Position numbers and translations under genes: made by a program | Notes under the pieces: generated by a model | Told to the model about the DNA's origin: nothing | What the model saw: only the letters and a program-made list of their open reading frames with translations | Database searches by the model: none | Origin: UBA4823 sp034436035 | Lineage (GTDB): Bacteria; Chloroflexota; Anaerolineae; Anaerolineales; UBA4823 | Direction of reading: 5' to 3' | DNA length: 22,078 bases | Assembly (NCBI GenBank): GCA_034436035.1 | Contig: DAOTVW010000140.1 | Location: 1-22,078, forward strand | Shown here: one piece after another, positions 15,030 to 22,078 of the stretch | Layout: the number at the start of each line of letters is the position of its first letter | Numbering within the stretch: position 1 is the first letter of the stretch

Positions 15030-15623
15030 TTAATGAGAATAAGATTGAAGTTTTGCATTATATAAACAAGTATAAATTGGTCCCCCCGGTTTAAGTTCAC
15101 TTTGATATAGATTTATTGAATTCACCTGCACGACATCAATGAAGCCAACTGGGTGTTGCTGGAGGACTTGGGCGATTTGATTTAAGTCATTCGTTGTCAC
15201 GTTGCGATTGACCCGACCAAGCGTAAGGTGGGGGGTAAATGGGCGTTCCTCTGCATTATAACCTAAATGAACCAATTGGCTTTCAATCGCCTTTTGCAAT
15301 AAACTTAATTCCTGTGGTGCAACCACATGCACCCACAGAACTCGAGCGCGTTTAGGATTCGGAAATGCACCCAGTTCTCCAATGCTCATTGTGAATGGCT
15401 GGAATTGATTGGCTTCAGTAGAAATGATCTCTTCCACCAGGGAAAGATTTGCAATCGAAACATCCCCAAGGAATTTTAGGGTGAGGTGGAGATTCTCTGC
15501 GTTAACCCAGCGGACTGCAGTGGTCGGGATGTCTTTTTTGAGGGTCTGAATGATCTCTGCCAGTTTGCGTTGCGTTGCAGAAGGGATTTCGATTGCGATA
15601 AATGCTCGAATGACTTGCTTCAT
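15030..15623 (-). CDS. thpR: RNA 2',3'-cyclic phosphodiesterase (2'-5' RNA ligase family) ThpR
   Basis: This 197-residue member of the 2H phosphoesterase superfamily carries both catalytic His-x-Thr/Ser-x motifs: HLTL at 46-49 and HLTL at 132-135, each followed by the expected hydrophobic/Gly segment (KFLGD and GRV). The N-terminus IRAFIAIEIP is typical. Family members hydrolyse 2',3'-cyclic phosphates on RNA and can reversibly ligate 2'-5' bonds; the cellular role is uncertain. It lies 10 bp after the response regulator gene, and its stop is followed at once by the ribosome binding site of rsfS. Confidence 0.9.
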   Translation of the reverse strand: MKQVIRAFIAIEIPSATQRKLAEIIQTLKKDIPTTAVRWVNAENLHLTLKFLGDVSIANLSLVEEIISTEANQFQPFTMSIGELGAFPNPKRARVLWVHVVAPQELSLLQKAIESQLVHLGYNAEERPFTPHLTLGRVNRNVTTNDLNQIAQVLQQHPVGFIDVVQVNSINLYQSELKPGGPIYTCLYNAKLQSYSH

Positions 15624-15633
15624 GTAGATAGAG

Positions 15634-16005
15634 TTATTTAACTAATCGGTCGACGGTGGTTTTCAATTCCCAAAATGCAACTGGTTTGGTAAGATAAGCT
15701 GACGCGCCTGCGAGTAACCCATTTTGGATATCCACTGGTTGACTGTTCCCGGATATTAACACTACGGGTAAATCTTCAAACTGGGATATTTGGCGGATTT
15801 TACGGAGGAGTTCCAATCCGGAGTAATCGGGTAATACGACATCGAGGAGGATGATATCTGGTTTATGATCGCTCAGCAAAGTCAGGGCGGGTTGGGCGGC
15901 ATACGCATGGACGGACCGATAACCGCTTAATTGCATCATCTCCGATAGCATTTCGGCGGTATCCGCTTCATCTTCAATGATTAAAACTGTTTTTAAATTG
16001 GGCAT
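15634..16005 (-). CDS. Stand-alone response regulator (receiver domain)
   Basis: This 123-residue single REC domain of a two-component system has no output domain. From the ATG at 16005 it begins MPNLKTVLIIEDEADT. The acidic pair Glu-Asp (EDE), phosphoacceptor Asp55 in IILLDVVLPD, Ser85 in VLISGNS and Lys107 in YLTKPV are all present, so it should be phosphorylatable. A longer frame begins at a TTG (16020) without better support. No histidine kinase is nearby. It is the first gene of the RR-thpR-rsfS operon behind a good promoter. Confidence 0.88.
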   Translation of the reverse strand: MPNLKTVLIIEDEADTAEMLSEMMQLSGYRSVHAYAAQPALTLLSDHKPDIILLDVVLPDYSGLELLRKIRQISQFEDLPVVLISGNSQPVDIQNGLLAGASAYLTKPVAFWELKTTVDRLVK

Positions 16006-16057
16006 TCTCTTTGTGGCCAAGAAAGATTTTTCAATAGAATTTTCTTTGCGTACAATG

Positions 16058-16087
16058 ATTATAACCTGATTTTTTGTTTTTTATCAA
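16058..16087 (-). promoter_or_regulatory. Promoter of the response regulator-thpR-rsfS operon
   Basis: On the minus strand TTGATA (16087-16082), an 18-bp A-rich spacer and a perfect TATAAT (16063-16058) place the transcription start near 16051, about 45 nt before the response regulator ATG. Confidence 0.65.
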
Positions 16088-16118
16088 AGTGAGATTGATC
16101 TAAGCCAATTTGGAGATT

Positions 16119-16748
16119 TTAATCTTGGGGATGGTAACGCTCGTAATCTTGTGGTGTGTCTAAATCTTGTAAAATGGTTGGGGTATCCACGAGAACATAG
16201 TGAATTTGATGGGCATGCTTTTGAAAGAAATCTCGTAACGTTAAAGGTGGTTGGAGATTCATAATCGCAGGAAAAAGGCGCCGGTCGATCATCCAGGGGT
16301 GGCCTCGCCGCATTTGATAGCTGGGCATCAAAATGAACTGAGGTTCGCTTTGGAATTCTTTTAATAGCAAATGGACAGTACTTGGGAGGATTTGAGGGTT
16401 ATCGCCTAGGGCTACCAAGACCGCTTGGCAATTAGGAGAAAGACATGACATGCCCACCTGCAGCGAAATCAACATTTCATCCTCCTGATAGCGTGGGTTG
16501 AAACAAGGATGGACGGGCAGACTCGTATCCAGGGATTGAAGGATATTTAATATTTCGGCATGTGCCTTTCCACCGACCACAATTATTTCGCGTAAACCCA
16601 ATGTTAATCCACCCTCTTCTAAGGTTCTGATAATATGTCCGAGGACGGTTGTATTCCCCCAAGGCATGGCGATTTTGGGTTGACCCATGCGGCGTGATTC
16701 TCCCGCAGCGAGTATGATGGCAGAAATACTCACAGGTTCAGTCATCAT
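16119..16748 (-). CDS. MobA/MocA-like nucleotidyltransferase
   Basis: This 209-residue cytoplasmic nucleotidyltransferase of the molybdenum-cofactor family has the nucleotide-binding signature LAAGESRRMGQPK (13-25). At the metal-binding position ALGDNPQ (113-119) replaces the usual LADQP, and RRGHP (147-151) and DLDTPQDY are the later family motifs. It should attach CMP or GMP to molybdopterin, but the altered motif leaves open a different acceptor. Its start overlaps the end of the YqeC-MocA fusion by 11 bp, so the two are co-translated; both encode the same fold, suggesting a second specialised transferase. Confidence 0.8.
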   Translation of the reverse strand: MMTEPVSISAIILAAGESRRMGQPKIAMPWGNTTVLGHIIRTLEEGGLTLGLREIIVVGGKAHAEILNILQSLDTSLPVHPCFNPRYQEDEMLISLQVGMSCLSPNCQAVLVALGDNPQILPSTVHLLLKEFQSEPQFILMPSYQMRRGHPWMIDRRLFPAIMNLQPPLTLRDFFQKHAHQIHYVLVDTPTILQDLDTPQDYERYHPQD

Positions 16749-18129
16749 TATTATCGATTAGCTTTTGATACGCATCCGGTGTATCGATATCTATTCGTAA
16801 ACGGTCATCATGCCATGGCAGCCAGCGGGGAGGGTAATGGCTAAAAAGAGCCCGTCCCCCGATATCCCCTTGTAATTCCATTAATGCACCAAAGGTGCGG
16901 CGATCAAAGAGAACTGGATTGGAGCGTTGCCCATCGACCAGGGGTCCAATGATACTTGCTAAATTATGGCTGTGATCATCCACTAATAGGCGTAGCACAG
17001 GTGGTGACACATAAGGTTGGTCTGCCAGCAAGAAGATAACCGCTCCAACATGCGCTGGGAGAGCCTTCAAACCAGTTTTAATGGAAGTACTTTGACCTGC
17101 TTGCCAATCGGGGTTATAGACGATTTTGATGGGTAAATCTGCTACGGCTCTTTGAACACGCTCGGATTCCGACCCACACACAACAATCACCGGGTCGAGG
17201 CTCGCTTCCAAAGCAACCCGTGCGGCATGGTGGACGAGGGTTTCCCCTTTCCATTGCAATAATTGTTTGGGCTCACCAAATCGTTGCGATGCCCCCGCAG
17301 CTAATACTATTCCAGCTGTCGCCTCATGTACCGCGATAACTTGATAGAAGTCTAAATCTGCTGAAGTAGAGGACAGATGTGGTGCTCCGGAGACAACTAC
17401 GATGGTTTCATAGCAGTGACGGAGAAGCTGGCTAAGGTGACGCGATTCAGCTTGGCTTTGGATGTCATCTGCATGGGTGAGTAAACAAATTTTACGGCTG
17501 TGCGGAGGAATGTTTTTCAAACCACCCCGGGGGTGACATAGCACAGTGGCAAGAGATGATGGGGTCAATAGATCACCTAAATTTAAACCGCTTAACTCAG
17601 CATAGATTTGAGGACGATGAACCCATTCAGCCCCCAATGGTTGGTGCAGTCCATTCAGTCCTGCGGTTACAATCACTGCATCAACAAAGGCAGGGATAAG
17701 CGGCTCATGTTCAGCCGGAGCTTTAATGGGTAAGTGGCGTGATCCATCTGCTTCAATGAGTAATGGAATGCCTGCTTGATGAGCGAATTGGGAAAGATGG
17801 TCGAGTTGATTTAGCGTTAATCCTTGCCACCGTTCGCTTACATCATCCCAAGCACCACTAATGCAATTAATTCCCTTTTTAAGGGCATTGAGGTTAGGAA
17901 TATTTGCCCGTGAATTCAGTATAAGGTGATGGTGAGCCAGATTTACCTGCTCGCGCCCAAGGTGGGTGGACGTGGTCACTAGTACATGAGTAGATTGACC
18001 TGCCAGTTCTTTGGCAAGCTGAAACATGGTGTGCGTTTTTCCGCCTGCTCCAACCAGTGCCAGTTGGATATCCTGGTTGAATCGAAATGCGGTCAATAAA
18101 GATAATGGATGCGGAGAATTGGATAGCAC
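16738..18129 (-). CDS. yqeC: YqeC-MocA fusion, molybdenum hydroxylase maturation
   Basis: This 463-residue two-domain protein has a YqeC-type N-terminal half (about 15-260; accessory protein of selenium-dependent molybdenum hydroxylases), with P-loop VGAGGKTHTM (26-35), the acidic motif EADGSR (125-130) and VTAGLNGLHQPLG (153-165). The C-terminal half (about 270-463) is a MocA/YgfJ molybdopterin cytidylyltransferase, with LAAGASQRFGEPK (275-287), NPDWQAGQSTSIKTGL (338-353) and LADQP (367-371). These are two separate genes in E. coli. The start is GTG, 9 bp after the YqeB stop. It likely makes or modifies the molybdenum cytosine dinucleotide cofactor for a hydroxylase encoded elsewhere. Confidence 0.88.
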   Translation of the reverse strand: MLSNSPHPLSLLTAFRFNQDIQLALVGAGGKTHTMFQLAKELAGQSTHVLVTTSTHLGREQVNLAHHHLILNSRANIPNLNALKKGINCISGAWDDVSERWQGLTLNQLDHLSQFAHQAGIPLLIEADGSRHLPIKAPAEHEPLIPAFVDAVIVTAGLNGLHQPLGAEWVHRPQIYAELSGLNLGDLLTPSSLATVLCHPRGGLKNIPPHSRKICLLTHADDIQSQAESRHLSQLLRHCYETIVVVSGAPHLSSTSADLDFYQVIAVHEATAGIVLAAGASQRFGEPKQLLQWKGETLVHHAARVALEASLDPVIVVCGSESERVQRAVADLPIKIVYNPDWQAGQSTSIKTGLKALPAHVGAVIFLLADQPYVSPPVLRLLVDDHSHNLASIIGPLVDGQRSNPVLFDRRTFGALMELQGDIGGRALFSHYPPRWLPWHDDRLRIDIDTPDAYQKLIDNNDD

Positions 18130-18138
18130 GGAGTAGAA

Positions 18139-18957
18139 CTAAGTCCAGAGATAAGGACGAAGATTTGGTTTGGAGAGAATTGCTTCTAAGACGGCGCCAC
18201 CAATTGCCATAGCCTTATCCGAAACTAAAGTGCAGTAACGGGGATCATCGCGCGGGTCGATATCTCCCACTTTGAGATTCTGTGATACTGGTGTCCCTTC
18301 CCTGAGTATCCCACGGACTACGCCAGCGAAGGGGGCATGGATGGGCTGATCATCAACCAGCGCAACCAGCTGATTTGGTTCGACATGATCGGTAATGTTC
18401 ACCTGTGGATGAAAGATCCCACTGATCGGAGCGCGCAGGACGCGTTGTTCGCGATGCGCTCCAACTGAATCAGGGATTCCGGTATCTGCCATCGGCGCAC
18501 CATCCCAATAAACCCGCCCTAACGTGTGTCCTCGATTGGTTTCGATAGCGGCATGGCAGTTTTTTCCAGCTACAAAGCCAGGCCCTAAACCGATGATCAA
18601 GTTTATCCTCTGAGGAATTAATTCAACATTCTGCTTCAGCATCCGTGCATCCACTACAACGGTGGGATGTAGAGCATTAATGGATTCACCTTGTGGATCG
18701 ATCAATACTGGGATGAAGCCTTTGGACATAACCTGAAGGACTTTGAAAGTATCTGTGGGGTCTTTTACCAATTTTCCAGTGATTCCTTCGATTGCCCATT
18801 GCCCCTCATAGACCGCTTCGGAAAAAGAAACAAAACGACGGACTGCGAGAGGTTTTTCTAATTCGGTCATGATTACTTTAAGGCCTGCATGATGCAAGCG
18901 GTACGCAATCCCGCTAGCCATTTCACCGGCGCCACGAATGAGGATCAACATTGCCAT
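18139..18957 (-). CDS. yqeB: YqeB, selenium-dependent molybdenum hydroxylase system protein (EF2563 family)
   Basis: This 272-residue accessory protein has the Rossmann-like start LIRGAGEMASGIA (6-18). Family motifs VVDARM (101-106), GLGPGF (123-128), ETNRGH (139-144) and KVGDIDPR near residue 230 are present. The C-terminal half resembles a lipoyl/biotinyl-like beta domain (APFAGVVRG). Members co-occur with YqeC and with selenium-containing xanthine/nicotinate-type hydroxylases; the exact chemistry is not established. The start could also be the ATG two codons later; no clear ribosome binding site is visible. It is followed after 9 bp by the YqeC-MocA fusion. Confidence 0.9.
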   Translation of the reverse strand: MAMLILIRGAGEMASGIAYRLHHAGLKVIMTELEKPLAVRRFVSFSEAVYEGQWAIEGITGKLVKDPTDTFKVLQVMSKGFIPVLIDPQGESINALHPTVVVDARMLKQNVELIPQRINLIIGLGPGFVAGKNCHAAIETNRGHTLGRVYWDGAPMADTGIPDSVGAHREQRVLRAPISGIFHPQVNITDHVEPNQLVALVDDQPIHAPFAGVVRGILREGTPVSQNLKVGDIDPRDDPRYCTLVSDKAMAIGGAVLEAILSKPNLRPYLWT

Positions 18958-19012
18958 GAAAGCTATTTTACTCGATATTGAGAAGTTCTGGCTTTTTGTT
19001 TATGATGGAATC

Positions 19013-20077
19013 TCAGGTGAGGCTTACGTTACAGCCTAATCCGGGCACATCGGACATCATTAACCAGCCATCTTGGAGAGTGAAACCTGCCTGGGTTGGA
19101 TCATGGCTTAGAAATAGATAGCCATCCAAATCACCATATTGAACGCTAGGGCTGGCGAGTGCTACACTTAAACCAGCAGCGGTCAGTAAAGCAGGTTCGA
19201 TCAAACAACTCACCATTGTTTGAAGGTGGGCAGCTCGGGCAATGGTATCCATTTGGATTGCATTTCGTATCCCACCACAAGCAGCCAACTTAATCGCAAT
19301 GCCATTCGCAGTATGCTGGATGATCATTTCTAAAGTGGAATCGCTCCCACGGAGAGATTGATCTGCTAAGATTGGAACATTGCTCTGCTTGGTCACCTCA
19401 CGCATTAAATCGAGGTTATTGGTCGAGGTTGGTTGTTGAAGAAATTCTATTTTATCCTTTAATACTCGGGAAACATTGAGGGCATCTTCTACACTATATC
19501 CACCGTCAGCATCTAAGCGCAAGGTTGCGTAGGGTAATGCCTGTCGTAGGGCTTGGATACGCTGAACATCCTGCTGCGGATCCAGCCCACCTTTAACTTT
19601 GAAGATATGGAATCCTTGCTTAGAAAAATCCAATGCCATCTCAACGGTTTCATTTACTTCGGAAAGTGGGATGGTGATAGAAGTTTCGATGGAATTTCGA
19701 TAACCTCCCAGCAAGCGATAAAGTGGAAATCCGCTGGCAACGCCAAGTAAGTCATGCAAGGCTAAGTCAAACGCGCATAATGCCGCAGGAGCAGATTGAC
19801 AAAGAGGAGTTAATTCTTCCAAGGTGTATGCGATGTTGAGAGGATGTAAATCCACTACTTTAACTGCGCATTCCTGGCAAGCTCGCAGTACCAATTGACT
19901 TTGTTCTTTGCCAAACGCTGGATAGGTTACCGTACACCCCCACGCAGTCTGTCCTTGACGTGTTTCCAGACGAACGAATATCGCCAGCACTGATTCGATG
20001 GGAGGGTATTTTGCAAGACGGATCGTTTGCTTTGTTTTCAGTTCAATTGGAATGACTTCTGCTTTAGTAATTTGCAT
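19013..20077 (-). CDS. Enolase-superfamily enzyme, dipeptide-epimerase-like
   Basis: This 354-residue member of the muconate-lactonising-enzyme subgroup starts at the ATG at 20077 (MQITKAEVIPIEL); an upstream TTG lies in the previous terminator. Visible are KVK (160-162, Lys bases), LDADGGYS with Asp189, LADQS with Asp239, IKLAACGGI with Lys263 and the C-terminal DLDG (316-319), which matches the DxDG dipeptide-binding motif of L-Ala-D/L-Glu-type epimerases. Two positions are odd: the second metal ligand, normally Glu in EQP, is Gln214 (FLQQP), and ADES is ADQS. These may weaken Mg2+ binding or mark a different specificity. It precedes yqeB by 55 bp. Dipeptide epimerase is the best guess; o-succinylbenzoate synthase-like or unknown racemase is possible. 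Confidence 0.8.
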   Translation of the reverse strand: MQITKAEVIPIELKTKQTIRLAKYPPIESVLAIFVRLETRQGQTAWGCTVTYPAFGKEQSQLVLRACQECAVKVVDLHPLNIAYTLEELTPLCQSAPAALCAFDLALHDLLGVASGFPLYRLLGGYRNSIETSITIPLSEVNETVEMALDFSKQGFHIFKVKGGLDPQQDVQRIQALRQALPYATLRLDADGGYSVEDALNVSRVLKDKIEFLQQPTSTNNLDLMREVTKQSNVPILADQSLRGSDSTLEMIIQHTANGIAIKLAACGGIRNAIQMDTIARAAHLQTMVSCLIEPALLTAAGLSVALASPSVQYGDLDGYLFLSHDPTQAGFTLQDGWLMMSDVPGLGCNVSLT

Positions 20078-20087
20078 GATAATTTTC

Positions 20088-20124
20088 AAAAAAAGAAAGC
20101 CAGGAAAAATATCTCCTGGCTTTC
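20088..20124 (-). terminator. Intrinsic terminator after the ferredoxin gene
   Basis: GAAAGCCAGGA (20095-20105) pairs with TCCTGGCTTTC (20114-20124) around an 8-nt loop. Read on the minus strand the stem is followed by seven T residues (20094-20088). It starts 8 bases after the ferredoxin stop and ends only 10 bases before the epimerase ATG. Confidence 0.85.
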
Positions 20125-20131
20125 AATACGC

Positions 20132-20530
20132 TTATTCAAGTGCTTTGTAGCCGGTACCTTCTTTGAAGTAACGGTAATTCTCCTGAATGTCCGGAGTGAG
20201 ATCCACTGTCTCCCCTTTTGTCAATTGACGGACACAATCCAGCACCACTTTCTCACCATGGTGGTTTACGCCTTCATAATGGCCGCTAAGACCAACTCTG
20301 CTAATATATTCTCCTCCTTTGGCTACATAAGCGGAAGGAACTTCATCCTCCGGGAAAATAGCCTCATAAGGACACTCCGGAACGCAAGCACCGCAATCGA
20401 TGCAGGTATCCGGATCGATATAATACCAGGGCCACTGATCAATTGGTTTTCCTGGCACAATGCATTCGACCGGGCAGACTTCCACACAGCCCGAATCGCG
20501 CAGACACAAACTGGTTATGATATGGGTCAT
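20132..20530 (-). CDS. Dicluster ferredoxin
   Basis: This 132-residue low-potential electron carrier has eight N-terminal cysteines in two sets: Cys9, 15, 19, 23 (SLCLRDSGCVEVCPVECI) and Cys43, 46, 49, 53 (CIDCGACVPECP). The first set has wider spacing than in a plain 2x[4Fe-4S] clostridial ferredoxin, as in 7Fe/8Fe Azotobacter-type proteins, so cluster I may be [3Fe-4S] or [4Fe-4S]. A C-terminal tail of about 75 residues lacks known motifs and has a ninth cysteine (LDCVRQL). It has an excellent ribosome binding site, AGGAGGTG, and sits 42 bp after the aminotransferase gene. The partner enzyme is not identifiable. Confidence 0.92.
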   Translation of the reverse strand: MTHIITSLCLRDSGCVEVCPVECIVPGKPIDQWPWYYIDPDTCIDCGACVPECPYEAIFPEDEVPSAYVAKGGEYISRVGLSGHYEGVNHHGEKVVLDCVRQLTKGETVDLTPDIQENYRYFKEGTGYKALE

Positions 20531-20572
20531 GGGTTACACCTCCTGAAAAGTACCAGATTGATGGAATTAATT

Positions 20573-21727
20573 CTATTTTACACTAAAATCAGAAAGATAG
20601 ACAGAATTTGTCTTCATCCATTCTTCTAATTGCTCTAGTGCGAGAGAAAAAGTCTTTCTTCCCAAGCCTAATCGAAAATAACGATCATCCAATTCAAAAA
20701 CCGAACCAGGTAAAATCATCAAGCCTTTCTTATCCAAAACTTGTTCATAGATTTTCGAATAGTTTGGTATGCTATGCCATTGAGCAAGCGCCACGGATCC
20801 GGCTTGGGGCGGAATCCACTTTAGATATTGCGCGTTACGGGTGAAAAAATTCTGTGCCAGTGTGAGGTTGGTTGAGATAATCTGGCGGTTGCGCTCGGTG
20901 ATACCATTGCGATTGCGTAAAGCGATGATCGCCAAAATTTCGGATGGCGCACTGGAGCAAATGGTAGTGTAATCTTTGAGCATGGCGCACTTTTCGATGA
21001 TTTCTTTGGATTGCGTGGCAAGCCATCCAATCCGCAAGCCAGGCAAGGCAAATGATTTGGATAAGCCGCTGAGCGATATTGCTTGCGAATAAACATCCGC
21101 TGCGGATGGTAATGGTTGATTAGGCGGGTATTCCAGAAACCGATACATCTCATCACAAAAGAGGAAAAGGTGATGCTGCTGGGCAAATTCGATGATGGAA
21201 AGGAATTCATTTTCAGCAGGTTGATAGCCGGTTGGGTTATGGGGAAAATTAACGATTAACAATCGTGTCTGTGGCCGCAGGAGTTTTTCAAGCTCGGTGT
21301 AATCCAATGTCCAGCCCAAGTCAGTTTCTCGAAATCGCCAAAAACTTAAATCGCAACCAAGACATTGCGCAATTTCATACAGCGATTGATAGGCAGGGAA
21401 GATACTGATGACGTGGTCACCGGGCTGCAGGAGTGCCTGCATGGCGAGTAAGATAGCTTCCTCTGGTGCTGCTACAAGGATTTGTTCGGCAGGTATGCGG
21501 CGATAAAGTTGGCTGATCTCATTTCGGAGGAGAGGATTACCCTGGGATTCGGTATAACCAAGCTGTAATTGGTCCCATAAATTGTGACTTGCTTCGTCTG
21601 CAAGGGATAATAGTTCTGTCAGGGAAAGCGCTTCACAATCGGAAGGGCTGAGCAGATATTGGACTTTAAATTCATATTTTGCAAAATAGCGTTCGAGGAG
21701 AAAAGGTCGCATTGGTAATTTCATCAT
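20573..21727 (-). CDS. Class I/II PLP-dependent aminotransferase
   Basis: This 384-residue fold-type I aminotransferase starts at the ATG at 21727, 5 bases after GAGGT; a TTG four codons upstream is less likely. PLP Lys224 lies in SLSGLSKSFALPGLRIGW, with Arg232 a phosphate contact. Asn164 in NFPHNPTG and Asp192/Tyr195 in FCDEMYRF are cofactor contacts, and Arg352 in YFRLGLG is the expected substrate carboxylate anchor. Substrate specificity is not readable. It is followed by the ferredoxin gene on the same strand and preceded by a promoter embedded in an inverted repeat. It is oriented away from the methyltransferase operon and may be unrelated to it. Confidence 0.88.
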   Translation of the reverse strand: MMKLPMRPFLLERYFAKYEFKVQYLLSPSDCEALSLTELLSLADEASHNLWDQLQLGYTESQGNPLLRNEISQLYRRIPAEQILVAAPEEAILLAMQALLQPGDHVISIFPAYQSLYEIAQCLGCDLSFWRFRETDLGWTLDYTELEKLLRPQTRLLIVNFPHNPTGYQPAENEFLSIIEFAQQHHLFLFCDEMYRFLEYPPNQPLPSAADVYSQAISLSGLSKSFALPGLRIGWLATQSKEIIEKCAMLKDYTTICSSAPSEILAIIALRNRNGITERNRQIISTNLTLAQNFFTRNAQYLKWIPPQAGSVALAQWHSIPNYSKIYEQVLDKKGLMILPGSVFELDDRYFRLGLGRKTFSLALEQLEEWMKTNSVYLSDFSVK

Positions 21728-21744
21728 ACATAACCTCAAGAGAG

Positions 21745-21788
21745 AGTAAATGAATTATACATGGTTTGTAAAATTCAATTCATTTACT
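21745..21788 (-). promoter_or_regulatory. Inverted repeat over the aminotransferase promoter
   Basis: AGTAAATGAATT (21745-21756) and AATTCATTTACT (21777-21788) are perfect 12-bp inverted arms, 32 bp centre to centre (three turns). On the minus strand a TATAAT (21759-21754) overlaps the nearer arm, so a protein bound to both arms would block the promoter. It could instead be a hairpin, but the 20-nt loop and AT-rich arms favour an operator. Confidence 0.55.
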
Positions 21789-21859
21789 GGGTGGTTAAAA
21801 AAGCGTGAATGAATTGCAAGGTTTCCTCAACGTTATGAATTTGTTGTGAAAAGCAAGCG

Positions 21860-22078
21860 TGACCGGACAGGTTTCCGGAAATACCTTATATACCTTGTTT
21901 CGTGACGATACAAGCGATTCAATCAGCATTGCGAAAGGGCAAATTAATAATAAACCTGACAGGTCTCCGTGGAAGTGTTGCGTATTTAGGTTCATGTCCA
22001 TGCAAGTGATTCAATCCGCATAGGCGCGAGGGAAATCATTAATAAGACCTGACAGGTTTCCGGAAATGCCTTGTTTAC
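21860..22078. repeat. Three copies of the same dispersed repeat family (right copy)
   Basis: Palindrome variants lie at 21860-21874 (degenerate, GACCGGACAGG), 21952-21966 and 22045-22059, at 92-93 bp spacing. The first and third are followed by TTTCCGGAAAT(A/G)CCTT. Upstream of the third lies ATGCAAGTGATTCAATCCG followed by CATAGGCGCG, matching the left array in the same order and orientation. The array runs off the window end. The open frame at 21795-22001 is made of this repeat and is not a gene. Confidence 0.85.

Noticed and set aside
16738..18129. Selenocysteine (in-frame TGA) in the YqeB/YqeC region
   Set aside because: The frames are continuous with no internal TGA. The selenium link is only through the family's known association.
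20027..20629. Rightward open frame of 200 codons across the ferredoxin gene
   Set aside because: It lies opposite a ferredoxin with eight conserved cysteines and an excellent ribosome binding site, and it runs through the terminator.

Overview
The window is bacterial DNA. It most resembles an anaerobic member of the Chloroflexota (Anaerolineae-like). This placement is inference, from the Thr/Pro/Ala-rich linker after the lipoprotein signal of the binding protein, the gene content (corrinoid methyl transfer, ferredoxin, molybdenum-hydroxylase maturation) and the dispersed GACCTG(T/A)CAGGTC palindrome repeats at both ends. No rRNA, tRNA, CRISPR array, transposase or phage gene was seen.

Region 1 (1-766) is non-coding. 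It holds a five-copy array of a repeat of about 95 bp, a degenerate copy of a second short dispersed repeat, and a large hairpin terminator. Region 2 (767-2408) is a leftward pair, a FadR-type GntR regulator followed by a corrinoid protein, plus a divergent control region with two face-to-face promoters and a duplicated TGATATATCA palindrome. Region 3 (2409-14632) is a rightward run of nine genes ending in a clear terminator: solute-binding lipoprotein, MttB-family methyltransferase, two peptide/nickel-type permeases, a fused double ATPase, a Cys/Met-metabolism PLP lyase, a threonine-dehydratase-like PLP enzyme, an Asp/Glu-racemase-like protein and a second MttB-family methyltransferase.

Read together, regions 2 and 3 look like an inducible uptake and catabolic system for a methylated (probably quaternary amine or sulfonium) amino-acid-like compound. 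The transporter brings it in, one or both MttB proteins move a methyl group to the corrinoid protein, and the PLP and racemase-fold enzymes would process the demethylated amino acid. The substrate is not known from sequence. The usual second methyltransferase (corrinoid to tetrahydrofolate or another acceptor) and the corrinoid-reactivating RamA-type protein are absent here and would have to be encoded elsewhere.

Region 4 (14674-21727) runs leftward. From right to left it holds an aminotransferase and a dicluster ferredoxin, then a terminator, a dipeptide-epimerase-like enolase-superfamily protein, a three-gene molybdenum-hydroxylase maturation set (YqeB, a YqeC-MocA fusion, a MobA-like nucleotidyltransferase), and a response regulator - ThpR RNA ligase - RsfS operon with its own promoter. 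No molybdenum hydroxylase structural gene is present. Region 5 (21740-22078) has an inverted repeat over the aminotransferase promoter and three more copies of the same end repeat.
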